Shown: positions 13,412 through 15,655 of the stretch, piece by piece
Position numbering within the stretch: the first letter of the stretch is position 1
Layout of the letters: each line of letters starts with the position of its first letter
Assembly (NCBI GenBank): GCA_958403605.1
Contig: CATXYA010000002.1
Span: forward strand, 1 to 15,655
Direction: 5' to 3'
From: an uncultured Oscillospiraceae bacterium
Lineage (GTDB): Bacteria; Bacillota; Clostridia; Oscillospirales; Ruminococcaceae
Length of the DNA stretch: 15,655 nt
Position numbers and translations under genes: made by a program
Notes under the pieces: model-generated
The model's database searches: none
What the model was told of the DNA's origin: nothing
The model's input: only the letters and a program-made list of their open reading frames with translations

Positions 13412-13837
13412 TCACAGGCCCAGCTTTTGTTTGAAATCCGGCACATACTGCCGGGAGATGCCCACGCGCTCGCCGTTTTCCAGCGTGGCGATGAGGCGTC
13501 CGCCGAAATCCGGCCGCAGGGAGCGCACGGCATCGAAATTGACCACCAGCGATTTCCCCGCCCGCAGAAAGCCCTGGCGTTCCAGCTCATACAGCTTGAG
13601 CGGCGTCTCGTACACCCCTTCCTGGGTGTAGAGGAACGTCCGCTTGTCGGCGGTGTCGGCGTACAGCACCTGGGAAAAGGTGAGGATGTATGTCTCGCCC
13701 TCCCGCTGGCCGGTCAGCTTTTGTTCATACAGGCGCAGGCGGGCCAGCAGGTCCAGCTCCGCCGGGCCCAGGCGCGCGCAGCGCACGACCACCTGTGTCT
13801 CCTGCACTTCCGCCGCTTGTTCCACCCGGATCTCCAT
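13412..13837 (-). CDS. LytTR DNA-binding domain transcriptional regulator (stand-alone)
   Basis: A 141-residue protein. Residues 1-45 form a short N-terminal part (MEIRVEQAAEVQETQVVVRC), and residues 50-141 are a LytTR domain: ILTFSQVLYADTADKRTFLYT, ETPLKLYELERQGFLRAGKSLVVNFDAVRSLRP, then LENGERVGISRQYVPDFK, the usual ending of this fold. There is no receiver domain, so it is not a normal response regulator. Signal input is expected from the DUF3021 membrane protein encoded 13 bp downstream. ATG 13837 follows AGAGGGGG; the long open frame continuing upstream to 15295 is antisense to the carrier gene and is a shadow. A good promoter and a 21-bp-spaced direct repeat lie upstream, so it probably activates its own operon. 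Confidence 0.9.
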   Translation of the reverse strand: MEIRVEQAAEVQETQVVVRCARLGPAELDLLARLRLYEQKLTGQREGETYILTFSQVLYADTADKRTFLYTQEGVYETPLKLYELERQGFLRAGKSLVVNFDAVRSLRPDFGGRLIATLENGERVGISRQYVPDFKQKLGL

Positions 13838-13862
13838 CGGCGCGCCCCCTCTCACTGGCACC

Positions 13863-13891
13863 AGCATACCATTCCGGGCCCCTCCCTGCAA
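13863..13891 (-). promoter_or_regulatory. promoter of the LytTR-DUF3021 operon
   Basis: On the minus strand TTGCAG (13886-13891), 17 bp, TATGCT (13863-13868), 26 bp before the start codon. Confidence 0.72.
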
Positions 13892-13900
13892 GTCGTTTTT

Positions 13901-13928
13901 CCCAAGCGGGAGAAACCGGCCCCCAAGC
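13901..13928 (-). promoter_or_regulatory. direct repeat GCTTGGG with 21-bp period, candidate LytTR binding site
   Basis: On the minus strand GCTTGGG occurs at 13922-13928 and 13901-13907, exactly 21 bp apart, ending 9 bp before the -35 box of the LytTR operon. Proteins with LytTR domains, for example AgrA, bind two roughly 9-bp direct repeats with 12 bp between them, the same 21-bp period. Confidence 0.5.
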
Positions 13929-13955
13929 TGCAGACGCCGGAGGACGGGCGCTCCC

Positions 13956-13972
13956 GTTTTCTTGACGAAAAC
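13956..13972. promoter_or_regulatory. inverted repeat, possible operator of the SLC45-like carrier
   Basis: GTTTTC-TTGAC-GAAAAC, perfect 6-bp arms around 5 bp, 27 bp upstream of the carrier's -35. Short, so it may be chance. Confidence 0.3.
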
Positions 13973-13999
13973 CTGACGTATTTTTTGGTTACCTTTTTC

Positions 14000-14029
14000 T
14001 TGTCCCGGGCGGCCAAACGATGGTACAAT
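14000..14029 (+). promoter_or_regulatory. promoter of the SLC45-like carrier gene
   Basis: TTGTCC (14000-14005), 18 bp, TACAAT (14024-14029), followed by AAGGAGG at 14044-14050. The 14 bases at 13994-14007 are identical to those around the -35 of the XRE gene promoter (7477-7490). Confidence 0.68.
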
Positions 14030-14059
14030 AGGAGGGCAAACAAAAGGAGGAATCTGCTC

Positions 14060-15352
14060 ATGACCGCTTTGAAACTGGATTACAAAAAGACGTTTTACGT
14101 CGGCCTGGCCTTTATGTCCATCTCGGCATTCTGGCAGGTGTACGACAACATCATCCCCCTGATCCTGAAATACACCTTCAGCGTGGACGACACGCTGATC
14201 GGCGTCGTGATGGCCATGGACAACGTGCTGGCGCTGTTTATGCTGCCGCTGTTCGGCAAATTGAGCGATAAAACGCGCACCAAGATCGGCCGCCGCATGC
14301 CTTATATCCTGGCAGGCACGGCGGTGGCGCTGGCCTGCCTGGTGCTGCTGCCCCTGGCGGAGGTGCGCGCCAATCTGCCCCTGTTCTTCGTCGGCCTGGG
14401 CCTGGTGCTCATTGCCATGGCGACGTACCGCAGCCCCGCCGTGGCCCTGATGCCCGATGTGACGCCCAAGCCCCTGCGCAGCCAGGGCAACGCCGTCATC
14501 AACCTGATGGGCGCCGTGGGCGGCATGCTGATGCTGGTCACCATGCAGGTGGCGCTGCCCAAGGCCGTGGCCGGGCAGGCGTTCCGGCCCAATTACGGCC
14601 CCATCTTCTCCGTGCTGGGCGTGGTGATGGCTGTGTGTGTGGCGCTGCTGTTCTGGAAGATCAAAGAGGTGCCCCTGGCCGCCGAGGCCGAGCGCATCAA
14701 CGCCCAATTCGCCGACGACGAGCCCGAGCACGTCAAAAATGGCGGCAAGCTGCCGAAGGCGCAGCTGCGCAGCCTCATCTTCATCCTGGCCAGCGTGGCG
14801 CTGTGGTTCATGGGCTATAACGCGGTCACCTCCGGCTTCTCCCGCTATGCCACCGAGGAGCTGGGCGGCAGCTTCTCCATGATCCTGATGGTCTGCACCG
14901 CGGCGGCCATCGTGTGCTTCCTGCCCGTGGGCATCATCGCCAGCAAGATCGGGCGCAAGAAAACCATCCTCATCGGCATCGTGTTCCTGGGCACGGCCTT
15001 CCTGGCCGCCGGGTTCTTCCACCAGGTCACGGCGTTCCTGTATGTGTTCTTTATCCTGGCCGGCATGGGCTGGGCCTTCATCAACGTCAACAGCTACCCC
15101 ATGGTGGTGGAGCTGGCCAGCGGCGCCGACACCGGCAAGTACACGGGCTATTACTACACCGTGTCCATGGCCGCGCAGATCGCCACCCCCATCCTCTCCG
15201 GTTTCCTGATGGGCCATATCAGCTACCGCACGCTGTTCCCCTACGCCACGTTCTTCGTGTTCGCCAGCTTTGTCACCATGCTGTTCGTGAAGCACGGCGA
15301 CAGCCGCCCCGAGGCCAAAAAGGGCCTGGAAGCACTGGACGTGGACGACTAA
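14060..15352 (+). CDS. MFS transporter, SLC45-like (probable sugar carrier)
   Basis: A 430-residue carrier, predicted to have 12 membrane helices with a cytoplasmic loop around residues 205-240. The start resembles bacterial SLC45-like members of the major facilitator superfamily: FWQVYDNIIPLILK in helix 1, then FGKLSDKTRTKIGRRMPYIL between helices 2 and 3, a form of MFS motif A. A second copy of the pattern, IASKIGRKKTILIG, starts the second half. Mammalian SLC45 and related bacterial proteins move disaccharides or glucosides with protons; the substrate here is not known. The start is ATG 14060, nine bases after AAGGAGG; an open frame running back to 13340 crosses the LytTR operon and is rejected. 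It is divergent from the LytTR operon across about 220 bp and appears monocistronic. Confidence 0.9.
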   Translation: MTALKLDYKKTFYVGLAFMSISAFWQVYDNIIPLILKYTFSVDDTLIGVVMAMDNVLALFMLPLFGKLSDKTRTKIGRRMPYILAGTAVALACLVLLPLAEVRANLPLFFVGLGLVLIAMATYRSPAVALMPDVTPKPLRSQGNAVINLMGAVGGMLMLVTMQVALPKAVAGQAFRPNYGPIFSVLGVVMAVCVALLFWKIKEVPLAAEAERINAQFADDEPEHVKNGGKLPKAQLRSLIFILASVALWFMGYNAVTSGFSRYATEELGGSFSMILMVCTAAAIVCFLPVGIIASKIGRKKTILIGIVFLGTAFLAAGFFHQVTAFLYVFFILAGMGWAFINVNSYPMVVELASGADTGKYTGYYYTVSMAAQIATPILSGFLMGHISYRTLFPYATFFVFASFVTMLFVKHGDSRPEAKKGLEALDVDD

Positions 15353-15372
15353 GTTTCTCCCGGTTGAGCGGC

Positions 15373-15410
15373 GGGCGGCCGATGGCCGCCCCTACCCAGG
15401 GATGGGTAGG
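15373..15410. repeat. two adjacent perfect hairpins after the carrier gene
   Basis: GGGCGGCC-GAT-GGCCGCCC (15373-15391, 8-bp stem) runs directly into CCTACCC-AGGGAT-GGGTAGG (15391-15410, 7-bp stem). No T run follows. They may act as a poor terminator or mRNA 3'-end protector, but look like extragenic repeats. Confidence 0.6.
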
Positions 15411-15413
15411 CAG

Positions 15414-15484
15414 GCGGGCGCCCCCTCATCCGTCAGCCGCGTAGCGGCTGACACCTTCCCCCACCGGGGGAAGGCAACCGCGGG
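15414..15484 (-). repeat. REP-like palindromic extragenic element, copy 2 (inverted)
   Basis: Reverse complement of the element at 5-70. The 9-bp hairpin (15454-15474) and the GGATGAGGGGGCGCCCGC tail are identical. The middle is instead a perfect 9-bp hairpin GTCAGCCGC-GTA-GCGGCTGAC (15432-15452). One extra G lies before the TTGCC start. Confidence 0.8.
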
Positions 15485-15498
15485 AGGCTTCGCCTCCC
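15482..15498. repeat. small perfect hairpin
   Basis: GGGAGGC-TTC-GCCTCCC, abutting the REP-like copy 2. No T run. Confidence 0.5.
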
Positions 15499-15540
15499 CG
15501 CTACTACTTGCTAAAATCTTTGAGTAAGCGTAAAGCTACG

Positions 15541-15570
15541 TTGTTTTTCCGCGAATGCAAGGAAAAACAA
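15541..15570. repeat. perfect 10-bp inverted repeat
   Basis: TTGTTTTTCC, a 10-nt spacer GCGAATGCAA, and GGAAAAACAA. Its AT-rich arms stand out in this GC-rich window. Part of it resembles the spacer sequence near 7448-7464. No gene is supported in 15353-15655. Confidence 0.6.
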
Positions 15571-15638
15571 AAGCCAGCAGTAGCCGCCAGCCAATCACTG
15601 CGTTCTTGGGGCGGCCTTGCAGGGATGCTGTTTGCCAA

Positions 15639-15655
15639 ACTGGACAAAGTCCAGT
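15639..15655. repeat. perfect hairpin cut by the window end
   Basis: ACTGGAC-AAA-GTCCAGT, a 7-bp stem ending exactly at the last base. The left flank TTTGCCAA suggests a longer palindrome continuing outside the window, which cannot be seen. Confidence 0.5.

Noticed and set aside
13399..13590. 64-residue extension of the DUF3021 protein
   Set aside because: Overlaps the LytTR coding sequence in another frame; the membrane protein starts naturally at MKKFFSV.
13340..14059. 240-residue N-terminal extension of the SLC45-like carrier
   Set aside because: It reads antisense through the LytTR gene and lies upstream of the promoter at 14000-14029.
13838..15295. Long N-terminal extension of the LytTR gene
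   Set aside because: Antisense to the carrier; the sequence is His/Gln/Gly-rich without domains, and a promoter and ribosome site precede ATG 13837.

Overview
The window reads as chromosomal DNA of a GC-rich, anaerobic, gut-type Firmicute, most likely of the Oscillospirales/Ruminococcaceae kind. This rests on strong AAGGAGG-type ribosome binding sites, some GTG/TTG starts, sigma-A-like promoters, Clostridia-type gene families (B12-dependent ribonucleotide reductase, LytTR/DUF3021 pair, GPH and SLC45-like sugar carriers) and short palindromic extragenic repeats. Genus and species cannot be fixed from sequence alone. No tRNA, rRNA, CRISPR array, insertion sequence or phage gene was seen. Twelve protein genes are supported, and none is visibly broken.

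Layout, left to right. (1) 1-174 is non-coding and rich in hairpins. (2) 291-2633 encodes an adenosylcobalamin-dependent ribonucleoside-triphosphate reductase with its own promoter and a strong terminator. (3) On the minus strand, 4806 to 2716 carries a 2,3-diketo-L-gulonate reductase-like dehydrogenase followed by a DUF2804 protein. (4) Divergent from these, 4950-6843 carries a Cof-type HAD phosphatase overlapping mutY. (5) 6899-7291 is a small membrane protein with a nested second start, closed by a near-ideal terminator. (6) 7541-9303 is an XRE-type regulator overlapping a CPBP membrane protease by four bases. Its promoter holds a 22-bp perfect palindrome between -35 and -10. (7) 9367-12918 is a sugar locus: an AraC regulator divergent from a GPH symporter plus a cytoplasmic esterase. 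(8) 13837 to 12958 on the minus strand is a LytTR regulator plus DUF3021 membrane protein, the architecture called a LytTR regulatory system. It is divergent from an SLC45-like carrier (14060-15352). (9) 15353-15655 is again non-coding and packed with hairpins.

How the parts may work together (inference): the AraC/GPH/esterase block looks like uptake of an acylated glycoside or oligosaccharide followed by intracellular deacylation. The dehydrogenase/DUF2804 pair suggests sugar-acid metabolism. The reductase and mutY are housekeeping genes for DNA precursor supply and repair. Two small regulator-membrane modules (XRE/CPBP and LytTR/DUF3021) are compact sensory or envelope-stress units; both have candidate operators visible in their promoters. 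The same ~70-bp palindromic repeat lies at both ends of the window in opposite orientation.
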